Origin: Deltaproteobacteria bacterium
Lineage (GTDB): Bacteria; Myxococcota_A; Polyangia; Polyangiales; Ga0077539
Length of the DNA stretch: 64,000 nt
Assembly (NCBI GenBank): GCA_030694465.1
Contig: JAUXYJ010000054.1
Location: forward strand, 124,001 to 188,000
Direction of reading: 5' to 3'
Shown: one piece after another, positions 1 through 7,782 of the stretch
Layout: each line of letters begins with the position of its first letter
Position numbering within the stretch: position 1 is the stretch's first letter
The notes under the pieces: generated by a model
Told to the model about the DNA's origin: nothing
Databases searched by the model: none
The model's input: the letters and a program-made list of their open reading frames with translations, nothing else
Position numbers and translations under genes: made by a program

Positions 1-40
1 CTAGCACGCGAACGGGTGCGCGGACCCAAGCATGCGCGGC

Positions 41-70
41 TTGCCCATCATGGAGGGGGTACGGTATAGC
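41..70 (+). promoter_or_regulatory. Possible sigma70-type promoter of the Omp85 gene
   Basis: A TTGCCC hexamer (41-46) and a TATAGC hexamer (65-70) are separated by 18 bases. This would place transcription start near 77, downstream of the ATG codons at 32 and 50, and supports translation of the next gene from the GTG at 101. Only a motif match; moderate to low certainty. Confidence 0.35.
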
Positions 71-100
71 CCGCCGGCTTTGGTTTCGTATTTCACACGC

Positions 101-2755
101 GTGCACACGCGCTCAACGCACTCACGCATCGGCTTGACCGTCGGCGCAACGCTGCTCTCCACAGCGGGTCTTCTGGCTTTTCCGTGTGTCGCTCTCGCAC
201 AGGACGCGGGCACCACGGACGCCGCGACGGCTGCAATTCCCGATGACGACTGGACTGCGGATCCACCCGCGACAGACGCCGGCGCTGCGGACGCCGCGAC
301 CAGCGACGCGGGTCCCTCGGCCGAGCCTCCAGCGCAGTCAGGGGCATGCGAAGGGCCTCGCGTTTCGCGTGTGCGATGGCGGGGACTTCAACGCGTAAGC
401 GCGCCCGATGTGAGCACCGCGCTCCGGGTGCGTGAGGGCGTCTGCTTCGAGCGACGGCGTCTGCAGCAAGACGCGCGACTGCTCTGGAACTCAGGATTTT
501 TTCACGACGTTCAGGTCACCGCGGACCCCGCGCCTGACGGCGGGATCGATGTGCAGTTTGTCGTCGTCGAGCGGCCCAGCCTGCGACAGGTTCGCTTTGT
601 AGGCCACGACGGCGTCGAAGAAGAGAAGCTCCGCGAGAGCATTGATCTCCGTGAAGGCGCTGTCCTCAATGAGAGCGCAGTGCGCCGCAACGTGCAGCGC
701 ATTCGCGACATGTATTCAGAGAAGGGCTATTTTCTCGCCGAAGTCCGCTACGAAATCGTGCGCAGGACCGACGCAGAGAACGAGTCCGACGTTGTCTTTA
801 CGATCCGCGAGAATGCCCAAGTGCAGGTGCGCGCGGTGCACTTTGTCGGCAACCAGAGCATCACGGATGACGAGCTCCGCGCGTCGATCCAGACGCAAGC
901 TGCCGGGTTTTTCTCATTCTTGACCTCGACCGGGAGCTACCGAGAAGAGGCCTTTCGCAATGACATCGATCTGTTGCACGCGGCCTACTATGACCGTGGA
1001 TTTCTCAACGTAGAGATCGGGACTCCACGTGTCGCGCTCAGCGCAGACCGTCGCTGGTTAGACATCACGGTGCCCGTGCGCGAGGGACCCCGCTATCGCG
1101 TAGGGCGCCTCCAGGTCACCGAGAGTGACGTCGAGAACAACGAGATCGAGCCCCTTGGTGGACGTCGTCGCGTCCGCGAGATGTTTCATTTTAACCCAGG
1201 GGACTGGTTCTCACGCACGACGATTGGCCGGGATATTCTCTCGCTCCAGACCTACTACCGCGACCAAGGGTACGCCAACGTCGAGGTGCGTCCTGACGTG
1301 CAGCCTCGCGCGAGTGGGCAGACCGTTGATCTCAATTTCAACATCCGCCGTGGCGCGCTCACAACGATTCACCGCATTGTCATCCGCGGAAACACCAAGA
1401 CCGCCGACCGGGTCATCCGTCGCGAGCTCGCCATCATTGAGGGCGAACGCTACAGCGAGACGCGCTATCAAGAGTCACGACGTCGCGCGATGGCGCTCGG
1501 CTATTTCGAACGCGTGGAGCTCTCGACCGAGACCGTCGAGGGGCACCCTGACTGGGTCATCGTAAACGTCGAAGTGACGGAGAAACCCACGGGGACTTTT
1601 CAAGTCGGCGCGGGTGTCTCATCGGTCGAGACGTTTATTCTCACAGCGCAGATTCAGCAGCAGAATCTATTTGGTCGCGGTCAGGGGTTCACCCTTCAAG
1701 CGCAGCTGTCTCCGCTTCGCCAGATCTTCGCCTTCCGCTTCGTCGAGCCTTATTTGTTCGACTCGAACTGGACCGGCGCGGTGGACCTCTACAACACGCT
1801 CCGTGCGTTCGCGAACTTCTCTCGCACCGCGACGGGTGGATCCCTCTCGACAGGGTATCCGCTGCTCGGGACCAACGATCTTCGCTTGTCGCTGAGCTAC
1901 ACCGGCGAGTTTGTGGGCGTAAACCGCGGCGGCGCCTCGACGCTTCTGAACGGTCAGACGCTGCCACAAAACATCTCAACGAATCCGCCGATCGAAGGCG
2001 TGTTTCGTAGCGGATTTAACAGCGCGATCGGCATCTCGATCACCGGCGACAACCGCGACAACCGTATCCAAGCGACCTCCGGAATCTTTGCCCGATTGGG
2101 CTTCGAGGTGAGCGATCGTCTGATCGGTGCGTTCTCGACCGATCGTGGCGCCGACGGAAATACCACGCCGTTTGAGTACATGCGGCTCTCGGGAGCCGTG
2201 CAAGCCTACGCGCCGTTGTTCTGGGGGATCGTCCTCAAAACACGTATCAACGGCGGCTTGGTGACCTCGCGCAACGAGAGCGGTGTGCCGCTGGCCGAGC
2301 GCTACTTCTTGGGCGGCATCATGGACGTGCGTGGCTATCGCCTGCGTACGCTCGGCCCCGTCTACCAAGTGCCCGGAATGTTTAACGACCAGCCCACGCT
2401 GCTCAACTTCAACATCGGCGGCAACGTTCAGTTTTTCTACAACGTCGAGCTTGAGTTTCCGATCCCGTTCATCGAGCGCGTGGGCCTCCGGGGCGTGCTC
2501 TTTCACGACGCCGGAAACACTTGGAACCTTGAGAGCAAGTGGTGCGAAGGTCGGCAGACCGCCGAGAGCGCACGACACCCAACGCTCTCGCCATGTGGCT
2601 TCAATCCGTTGCTCCTTCGCTCCAGCGTGGGCTTCGGGTTGCGTTGGTTCTCGCCGCTCGGATTGCTCCGCTTTGAGTGGGGATTTCCGCTCAATCGCAT
2701 CGACGGCCTCGAAGACCCAAGCGTCTTCGAGTTCACCATCGGCAACAGCTTCTAG
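101..2755 (+). CDS. bamA: Omp85/BamA-family outer membrane protein assembly factor
   Basis: Outer membrane beta-barrel assembly protein. From the GTG at 101 the product (about 884 aa) has a classical signal peptide ending around VALAQ, an Asp/Ala-rich linker of about 50 residues, and then five POTRA-like repeats of 75-90 residues. The repeat pattern is visible in segments such as 'GYFLAEVRYEI' and 'GYFERVELSTE'. A C-terminal D15-type barrel follows. The barrel carries the family's RGY/RGF motif (MDVRGYR) and ends in Phe (FTIGNSF), the usual signal for BAM recognition. Five POTRA units match BamA rather than TamA or FhaC. The ATGs at 32 and 50 are alternative starts but give a poor signal peptide. 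The Asp/Ala-rich insert before POTRA1 is unusual for BamA. A BamA paralogue cannot be excluded. Confidence 0.9.
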   Translation: MHTRSTHSRIGLTVGATLLSTAGLLAFPCVALAQDAGTTDAATAAIPDDDWTADPPATDAGAADAATSDAGPSAEPPAQSGACEGPRVSRVRWRGLQRVSAPDVSTALRVREGVCFERRRLQQDARLLWNSGFFHDVQVTADPAPDGGIDVQFVVVERPSLRQVRFVGHDGVEEEKLRESIDLREGAVLNESAVRRNVQRIRDMYSEKGYFLAEVRYEIVRRTDAENESDVVFTIRENAQVQVRAVHFVGNQSITDDELRASIQTQAAGFFSFLTSTGSYREEAFRNDIDLLHAAYYDRGFLNVEIGTPRVALSADRRWLDITVPVREGPRYRVGRLQVTESDVENNEIEPLGGRRRVREMFHFNPGDWFSRTTIGRDILSLQTYYRDQGYANVEVRPDVQPRASGQTVDLNFNIRRGALTTIHRIVIRGNTKTADRVIRRELAIIEGERYSETRYQESRRRAMALGYFERVELSTETVEGHPDWVIVNVEVTEKPTGTFQVGAGVSSVETFILTAQIQQQNLFGRGQGFTLQAQLSPLRQIFAFRFVEPYLFDSNWTGAVDLYNTLRAFANFSRTATGGSLSTGYPLLGTNDLRLSLSYTGEFVGVNRGGASTLLNGQTLPQNISTNPPIEGVFRSGFNSAIGISITGDNRDNRIQATSGIFARLGFEVSDRLIGAFSTDRGADGNTTPFEYMRLSGAVQAYAPLFWGIVLKTRINGGLVTSRNESGVPLAERYFLGGIMDVRGYRLRTLGPVYQVPGMFNDQPTLLNFNIGGNVQFFYNVELEFPIPFIERVGLRGVLFHDAGNTWNLESKWCEGRQTAESARHPTLSPCGFNPLLLRSSVGFGLRWFSPLGLLRFEWGFPLNRIDGLEDPSVFEFTIGNSF

Positions 2756-2801
2756 CGACCGCGCGTCGCTGCTCACTCAAGCATCGAACGAGAGACCTCG
2801 C

Positions 2802-3314
2802 ATGGAAGACCATCGACACTGGGACGCAGTCGAAGAGGCCGTAGAGCTCCTTCGCGAGCGAGACTACTCCTTGGCCGAGAGCGCCCTCGACGACGCCCTC
2901 AAGGCCGACAGCGACAACCCCTACGCGTGGTTCTATCTCGGGGTCGTGCACTTCGAGCAAGGGCAGCACGACAAGAGCGCGATCGCGTACGGCGAAGCAC
3001 TCAAGCGCTCGCCTAATTATCTTGGCGCCGCAGTAGGCCTCGGCCACTGCATGCGGCTGCTGGGGCGTCACGACGACGCGCTACGAGCAGGCCAGCTCGC
3101 GTTGGACATCGCGCGCAACAATGGCACCACCGAGGACGGCGACGCGCACTGGCTCATCGCGCTCACATTTGCCGCGAAGAAAGACGCGACCCGTGCGATC
3201 CGCCATGCAGAGCTGTTTCTCGCGTCGCGGCCTGAGCTAGAAGCACAAGCCGACGCCGAAGCAATGATCCAATCACTGAGAGAAAAAGCACGACATTTGC
3301 ACTCAGTGAGCTAA
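2802..3314 (+). CDS. Small TPR-repeat protein
   Basis: A soluble protein of 170 aa with no signal peptide, built mainly of tetratricopeptide-like helical pairs. Clear TPR signatures are 'AWFYLGVVHFEQGQHDKSA' (about residues 44-62) and 'AHWLIALTFAAKKDATRAI' further on, with the usual Gly/Ala/Tyr spacing. It starts 46 bases after the Omp85 gene on the same strand and may share its transcript. TPR proteins are protein-interaction scaffolds; nothing here shows the partner, although co-transcription with an outer membrane assembly factor is suggestive. The ATG at 2802 begins exactly where protein-like sequence starts; the longer upstream open frame lies antiparallel in register to the barrel gene and is a shadow. 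Confidence 0.75.
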   Translation: MEDHRHWDAVEEAVELLRERDYSLAESALDDALKADSDNPYAWFYLGVVHFEQGQHDKSAIAYGEALKRSPNYLGAAVGLGHCMRLLGRHDDALRAGQLALDIARNNGTTEDGDAHWLIALTFAAKKDATRAIRHAELFLASRPELEAQADAEAMIQSLREKARHLHSVS

Positions 3315-3352
3315 CGCAAATTGCAATCGTCCGAGGCGTCGAGAGTATTTTG

Positions 3353-3381
3353 TTGACCGTCCCTGAAGTCGCACCTATAAC
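3353..3381 (+). promoter_or_regulatory. sigma70-type promoter of tRNA-fMet
   Basis: TTGACC (3353-3358), a 17-base spacer and TATAAC (3376-3381) form a near-consensus promoter. Predicted start lies near 3388, just ahead of the tRNA at 3396. Confidence 0.8.
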
Positions 3382-3395
3382 CCGCTCACTCCTGA

Positions 3396-3472
<77 letters not shown>

Positions 3473-3480
3473 ATACGTCG

Positions 3481-3516
3481 AACGCCCAGTAAGCCTTGTG
3501 CCTGCTGGGCGTTTTG
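3481..3516 (+). terminator. Intrinsic terminator after tRNA-fMet
   Basis: A perfect 9-base inverted repeat (AACGCCCAG at 3481-3489, CTGGGCGTT at 3505-3513) is followed by a short T run and T-rich sequence. Confidence 0.8.
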
Positions 3517-3555
3517 CGTTTCTCCCTGGCAAAATGCTGAGAATACGTCACTCAG

Positions 3556-5379
3556 CTAGGATTTGGCGCGCGCCTTTGTTGGCTTCTTCGCGGGAGTGAC
3601 CGTCTCGGCGGGCAGCGACGCCAAGAGAGCGTTGAGCGCGCAGAGCTTGACCTCATTGAGCCCCGTCGCGATCGCGAGCAGCGCCTCGTCGGGTGAGACA
3701 GCGAGCGCATGCACGCCGCCGGGGGTGAAATCATGACTGACGAATCGGCGTGGATTTTCGCTGTCCAAAATCATCAGCGTCCCGTCAAATTTCGCGACGA
3801 TTACAAAGCGCGTTCCGCCAGCAAAGGCGACACATCGACCAGAGCTCTCGTGCAGAGGTAGACTTGATGGCTTCGCGTCCGCCCGCAGCAGAGTCACCCG
3901 CTGATAACTGAGCAACGCGAGCGCGCCGCCGTCGTCGACGACGAGGCCAAACGCGCTGCTGACCTTCGCCTGTGCGCGACACTTGCCGCTCGCCACATGG
4001 ATGAGCGCTACGTGCGCGCCGAGCTGAACACCGACCCATTCGCCGCTACGAGAGAAACACGCCACGAACGATTGACCAGCAATTTTGCTTGCAAATCCAT
4101 CAATGAGGACCGCCTGTCCGAGGGGCTCAAGGTAGACACCGCCTGCGATCGGGCGGACGCGAAGGTCCGCATCGCCGCGATGCCAACGCGCCTCGTCGGT
4201 GCCTTCGAGAACGACCTCTCCGGACACAGGATCAAGAACACAACTGTCCCGATGAATGACGCGTGTCGCGTTGGCCGTGATGTACAGGCCGTGAAAACCC
4301 AGGCGAAGTTCGCGAGTCGTCTTCACCTCGCCAGAGGCGCAGTTCAAGCGATCGACCACGGGGGCGCATCGCGCGATGATCAAGTGCTGGCCATCAGGCT
4401 CAAACGCGAGGGTGGTGATGCGGGGACTGTAGGGCAACCCGGCGACGTCGCCGGTCTCAAGATCGAGCCGCGCAAGGGTGCCATCGGATGCGTGAAGCCA
4501 CAGCGATTTTGCTGGGTCTTCGACCGCGTACAGCGGCGGAGACTCAAGCCTCAATGTGTGACTCGTCGACAGGCCTTCGAGCGGCACGATGTAGAGGTGT
4601 CTCCACGCGCTCCACGCGACGATGCGCGAGGCCTGGTCTACAAACACCGCCCCCTCAATGGCGGTCTCAAAACCCAGTCGCTGCTCACTCAGAAGGGTCC
4701 CATCACGCACGCTGAACCATCGCAGCCACCCGTCGCGCCACAAGATCCCAAACGAGGCCCCCTCGCGCGAACACGTCGCAGCCAAAATGCCTAGCCTCTG
4801 CGATACAACAGACGTAAGCGAGCTCGTCGCAAGATCCGCCCAGAGCTCCGCGCGATCACGAAACAGCACGAGCAATCGCGAGAGGTCCGGCGTCGCGACC
4901 AGCCCAATGGCAAGCGTCCCAGACGCCAGACGCTCGTTGTCATCGAGCGCGTGCTGCCAACCATGATCCAAGCTGAAGACCCACGAGACACCCACGAAGT
5001 GTGCGACCGCAGCACGGGCGAAGCCTGCGCACGATTGGATGCTCAAAATCCATGGTGATGGCGTCTCTAACGGCGGCAGCGGCACCGACTCTGTGCTCCC
5101 CGTGGCAGTGTCAAACCGCTCAAGAACCAAGCCAGTGGCGTGAAGCACCACGCTGCTCTGCCCTACATGCACCCAGTGATGCCCCGAGTCGCCCGCGGTG
5201 CCTGCAAACCGCTGGACGAGCTTGCCGCTGTCTTGCTCCAGCTCAAAAAGCGCGTGCGCGATCGCGACGAATACACGCGACTCAATGACCATCACGCTGC
5301 GCGAATAGATATTCGCTTCACCTGCAAAAAACCTTGGCTCTTGAATCGTGCGCCACTCGATTTTTTCTGCGTTTGACAT
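3556..5379 (-). CDS. Cytoplasmic beta-propeller-like protein, function unknown
   Basis: A 607-residue protein without signal peptide or membrane segment. The sequence is a succession of short beta-strand-rich units with propeller-like repeats such as 'DGTLARLDLETGDV', 'DGTLMILDSENPRRF' and 'SPDEALLAIATGL', the last resembling WD40/YVTN blades. The last 15 residues are Lys/Ala-rich and basic (KKPTKARAKS end). I do not recognise a catalytic motif. It probably serves as an interaction platform, which is inference from the fold only. It is monocistronic: the tRNA terminator lies beyond its 3' end and the divergent GGDEF-like gene starts 114 bases from its ATG. No clear Shine-Dalgarno precedes the ATG at 5379. 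Confidence 0.75.
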   Translation of the reverse strand: MSNAEKIEWRTIQEPRFFAGEANIYSRSVMVIESRVFVAIAHALFELEQDSGKLVQRFAGTAGDSGHHWVHVGQSSVVLHATGLVLERFDTATGSTESVPLPPLETPSPWILSIQSCAGFARAAVAHFVGVSWVFSLDHGWQHALDDNERLASGTLAIGLVATPDLSRLLVLFRDRAELWADLATSSLTSVVSQRLGILAATCSREGASFGILWRDGWLRWFSVRDGTLLSEQRLGFETAIEGAVFVDQASRIVAWSAWRHLYIVPLEGLSTSHTLRLESPPLYAVEDPAKSLWLHASDGTLARLDLETGDVAGLPYSPRITTLAFEPDGQHLIIARCAPVVDRLNCASGEVKTTRELRLGFHGLYITANATRVIHRDSCVLDPVSGEVVLEGTDEARWHRGDADLRVRPIAGGVYLEPLGQAVLIDGFASKIAGQSFVACFSRSGEWVGVQLGAHVALIHVASGKCRAQAKVSSAFGLVVDDGGALALLSYQRVTLLRADAKPSSLPLHESSGRCVAFAGGTRFVIVAKFDGTLMILDSENPRRFVSHDFTPGGVHALAVSPDEALLAIATGLNEVKLCALNALLASLPAETVTPAKKPTKARAKS

Positions 5380-5493
5380 GGCTGAGGCTAGCAGCGGCGC
5401 GCGCGCGTCGCTGCCTCAATCTCGGTCAAAAATTGGATCGCCTGCAGTCTTCTCCGTTAAGGCCATCGGAGCACTTTTGCTGGGAGAGCGACC

Positions 5494-5919
5494 ATGACCA
5501 TTGCTGATCTGAGCGGATTTTCGCAGGCATTTGAGCGCGAAATCGCGCGTTCGCGACGCGGTAACTACCCGCTCTGCGCGCTGTGCGTCGACTTGGTGAG
5601 TGCGTCAGACGCGCTCATCGATCGGGTCGAGAGCGCGCTGGATTCGGCAGCGCGCTCAAGCGATGTCGCGATGCGATCGAGCACCGAAGAGTTTGTCGTG
5701 CTCTTGCCCGAGACCACCAGCGAGGGAGCCGAAATTCTCGCCAGGCGTCTGCAAGAGACCCTCGTAGAATCGCTGTGGAATCCCAGCGAATCCGCGATCA
5801 CGGTCGGGTTCGCGCAGTTTGTTCCGAGCATGGAAGGGTCTGCGCTCTTGCTCGCCGCGCGTGAGGCCGTGGTGCAGGCACGAGCCTTCGATTTTGACGC
5901 ACGTCACAGCGCGCGCTGA
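5494..5919 (+). CDS. Degenerate GGDEF-domain protein
   Basis: A 141-residue protein made of a shortened GGDEF-like fold. The N-terminal 'EREIARSRRGNYPLCALCVDLV' region resembles the first helix and strand of diguanylate cyclases, with the metal-binding Asp conserved (D33). The signature loop is R-SSTEEF (residues 61-67), so the GGDEF motif itself reads STEEF. About 20 residues normally present between the first strand and the loop are missing. 'ILARRLQETL' and the closing 'AAREAVVQAR' match the family. It probably does not make cyclic di-GMP and is more likely a sensor or structural relic (inference). A GGGAG Shine-Dalgarno sits 7 bases before the ATG. A PilZ gene follows after 25 bases, suggesting a two-gene operon. 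Confidence 0.75.
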   Translation: MTIADLSGFSQAFEREIARSRRGNYPLCALCVDLVSASDALIDRVESALDSAARSSDVAMRSSTEEFVVLLPETTSEGAEILARRLQETLVESLWNPSESAITVGFAQFVPSMEGSALLLAAREAVVQARAFDFDARHSAR

Positions 5920-5944
5920 AGCGCCCGCAGAACGGACACACGCG

Positions 5945-6316
5945 ATGAAAGACTCAAGCACCAAGAGCCGACGAAGCTCGACTCGACGCCCCCTCCGAAT
6001 GAGCTGTGAAGCCGTGCGTGAGCGTGATTTTTCGCTCCTCGGGCGCGTCGTGGTCGACATGTCCGGCACGGGGATGCTGCTCCGAACCGACAAACACATT
6101 CTCACTGGCGAACCGGTGATTGTGTCCTTCGTCGAGCCCGCGAGCGGCCAATGGTTTGATCTCCAGACCACCGTGGCGCGCGTGGTCCACGGGCGACGCA
6201 AGCGAGACGCAGAGCGCGGTGTTGCTTTGTCGTTTGACTCTCTCGCCGACGGAGACCGCACCATGCTTGAGAGCGCCCTCCACAAGCGCGTCCCGCGGCT
6301 CCCAAGCGCCCGCTAG
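5945..6316 (+). CDS. PilZ-domain protein (possible c-di-GMP receptor)
   Basis: A 123-residue protein consisting of a single PilZ domain. The arginine-rich start (SRRSSTRRPLR) supplies an RxxxR-type element, and 'VDMSGTGML' (about residues 39-47) is the D/NxSxxG motif; together these bind cyclic di-GMP in PilZ proteins. The rest is the expected six-stranded barrel ending in a C-terminal helix. It lies directly behind the degenerate GGDEF gene and probably shares its transcript. The stop TAG overlaps the stop of the convergent methyltransferase gene in a shared CTAG (6313-6316). Start: the first ATG after the preceding gene. Confidence 0.8.
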   Translation: MKDSSTKSRRSSTRRPLRMSCEAVRERDFSLLGRVVVDMSGTGMLLRTDKHILTGEPVIVSFVEPASGQWFDLQTTVARVVHGRRKRDAERGVALSFDSLADGDRTMLESALHKRVPRLPSAR

Positions 6317-7140
6317 CGTCGCGTCGCGATGAGCTCGGTCACGGGCGGCGGGATCAAGAACCGCGAACGATCCGAGCGCATTGCGGTGAGCTCTGCCAGC
6401 AGCGTATCGCACACTTCTTGCTGCAAATACCCTGTTGCGACGAGCTTGGGTGCCCACACCCGCCACCACGAATCAGGCCACGAAAACACAGGATCACCGC
6501 CGCGACACACACGCTGATGGATCTGCAGGTGTGTCACGTCAAAGCCCGCGCGATCCAAGAGCCTAGGCATCTCGGCCATCACGTCGGGGTTGCCTCCCCG
6601 GTCGCGCCACGAGCGATCGGTCGCAGCCACCGCAGCGTCGTGCGCCGCGCTTCGGGGCATCATCGTCATCGCGGTGTAGTTGCAGTAGTCGTGCAACACG
6701 ATACGTGTCTTGCTGTGCGAGTGAAGCGCGATCTGCTCGATCACTTCGCCGGGCGAGGGCAAAAAGCAGAACAGCCACCGGGCCCACACCACATCAATGG
6801 GCGGCGCAAACTGAAGCGCCTCTGCCAAGCCACGCTGCACGTCACATACGCGAGCCTCGACGTGCAAAATTCCTCGCCGTTGAGCCTCGTCGGCAAGAAA
6901 ACTCACGAACGATTCTGAGGCATCGAGCGCCGTCACGCGCCCTGTCTCGGTGACCCATTCGGCCAGCTCAAGGGATGCCCACCCAGGGCCACTTCCAAGG
7001 TCCAGCACGTGCTCTCCAGCGGCCAATCCCGCTCGAAGCCACGCGTCGTGCGCGGCGTTGCTCCACAGCCGGTGTTGGAGCCGCAGACGCATCCACTCAT
7101 CGTGGCCCGTGCCCAGCACATACGACGCTTTGTCAGTCAT
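6313..7140 (-). CDS. Class I SAM-dependent methyltransferase
   Basis: A 275-residue enzyme with a Rossmann methyltransferase core. Motif I is 'HVLDLGSGPGWASLEL', followed by the acidic residue of motif II in 'RVTALDASESF' and a motif IV region 'IDVVWARWLFCFLPSP'. The substrate is not evident; UbiE/small-molecule-type enzymes look most similar. The ATG at 7140 is preferred over the longer frame from 7221 because a GGTGGGA Shine-Dalgarno lies just upstream and because the extra 27 residues would overlap the divergent peroxiredoxin gene. Its stop overlaps the PilZ stop. Confidence 0.8.
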   Translation of the reverse strand: MTDKASYVLGTGHDEWMRLRLQHRLWSNAAHDAWLRAGLAAGEHVLDLGSGPGWASLELAEWVTETGRVTALDASESFVSFLADEAQRRGILHVEARVCDVQRGLAEALQFAPPIDVVWARWLFCFLPSPGEVIEQIALHSHSKTRIVLHDYCNYTAMTMMPRSAAHDAAVAATDRSWRDRGGNPDVMAEMPRLLDRAGFDVTHLQIHQRVCRGGDPVFSWPDSWWRVWAPKLVATGYLQQEVCDTLLAELTAMRSDRSRFLIPPPVTELIATRR

Positions 7141-7215
7141 GTTGATCCCACCGTGACACAGTCCCCGAAGCCACGTGCACAACGAAGTGCTGGGGCGATC
7201 ATCGGAGATCACACT

Positions 7216-7782
7216 ATGCATTCAACTCGCGCGCTTGGGCTCTTGACGTTGACCCTCGCTTTGACATCGGGCTGTAAGAAACCAACGCCCGCGCAGTTTC
7301 GACCCACCGTCGAGGCGGCCCCTGCGGCTGCGCGCACCGGGCTCATCCGCGAGGGAGAGCTCGCGCCAACGTTTGCCGTGACTGCCCACAATGGCGCACG
7401 GATCGAGAGCCACGGCCCGCGCGCTCGGCCGCTGGTTCTGTACTTTTATCCACGCGACGAGACCCCCGGATGCACGATTGAAGCGCACGGGTTTCGGGAC
7501 AGCGCGGCCGACTTTGCTGCGGCTGGAGCCGACGTCGCCGGCGTGAGCACCGACAACACCAGCTCGCACAGCGCGTTTGCAGCGGGACATCAGCTTGGAT
7601 TCGCCCTCGTGAGTGACCCAGACGCTACGCTCGCTGCGGCGTTTGGTGTGCGCGTTCGCATGGGATTTGCGCAACGGGTCACCTTCGTCATCGACCGCAG
7701 CGGCCATGTCCGGAGGGTGTTCGAATCCGTCACGCCTGAGGGTCACGCGACCGAAGTGCTCGCCGCCGTTCGCGCGCTTTAG
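7216..7782 (+). CDS. Lipoprotein peroxiredoxin (Bcp/PrxQ type)
   Basis: A thiol peroxidase of the AhpC/TSA superfamily, 188 aa. The N-terminus is a lipoprotein signal with lipobox LTSGC (C20), placing it in the cell envelope. The catalytic segment 'YFYPRDETPGCTIEAHGFRD' carries the peroxidatic Cys at about residue 86 within the TPGC motif. The position five residues later that is the resolving Cys in many Bcp proteins is His here, and no other Cys follows, so it should act as a 1-Cys enzyme needing an external reductant. Most Bcp proteins are cytoplasmic, so the lipid anchor is notable. Its TAG stop overlaps the TAA stop of the convergent SulP gene (TTAG, 7779-7782). Confidence 0.87.
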   Translation: MHSTRALGLLTLTLALTSGCKKPTPAQFRPTVEAAPAAARTGLIREGELAPTFAVTAHNGARIESHGPRARPLVLYFYPRDETPGCTIEAHGFRDSAADFAAAGADVAGVSTDNTSSHSAFAAGHQLGFALVSDPDATLAAAFGVRVRMGFAQRVTFVIDRSGHVRRVFESVTPEGHATEVLAAVRAL

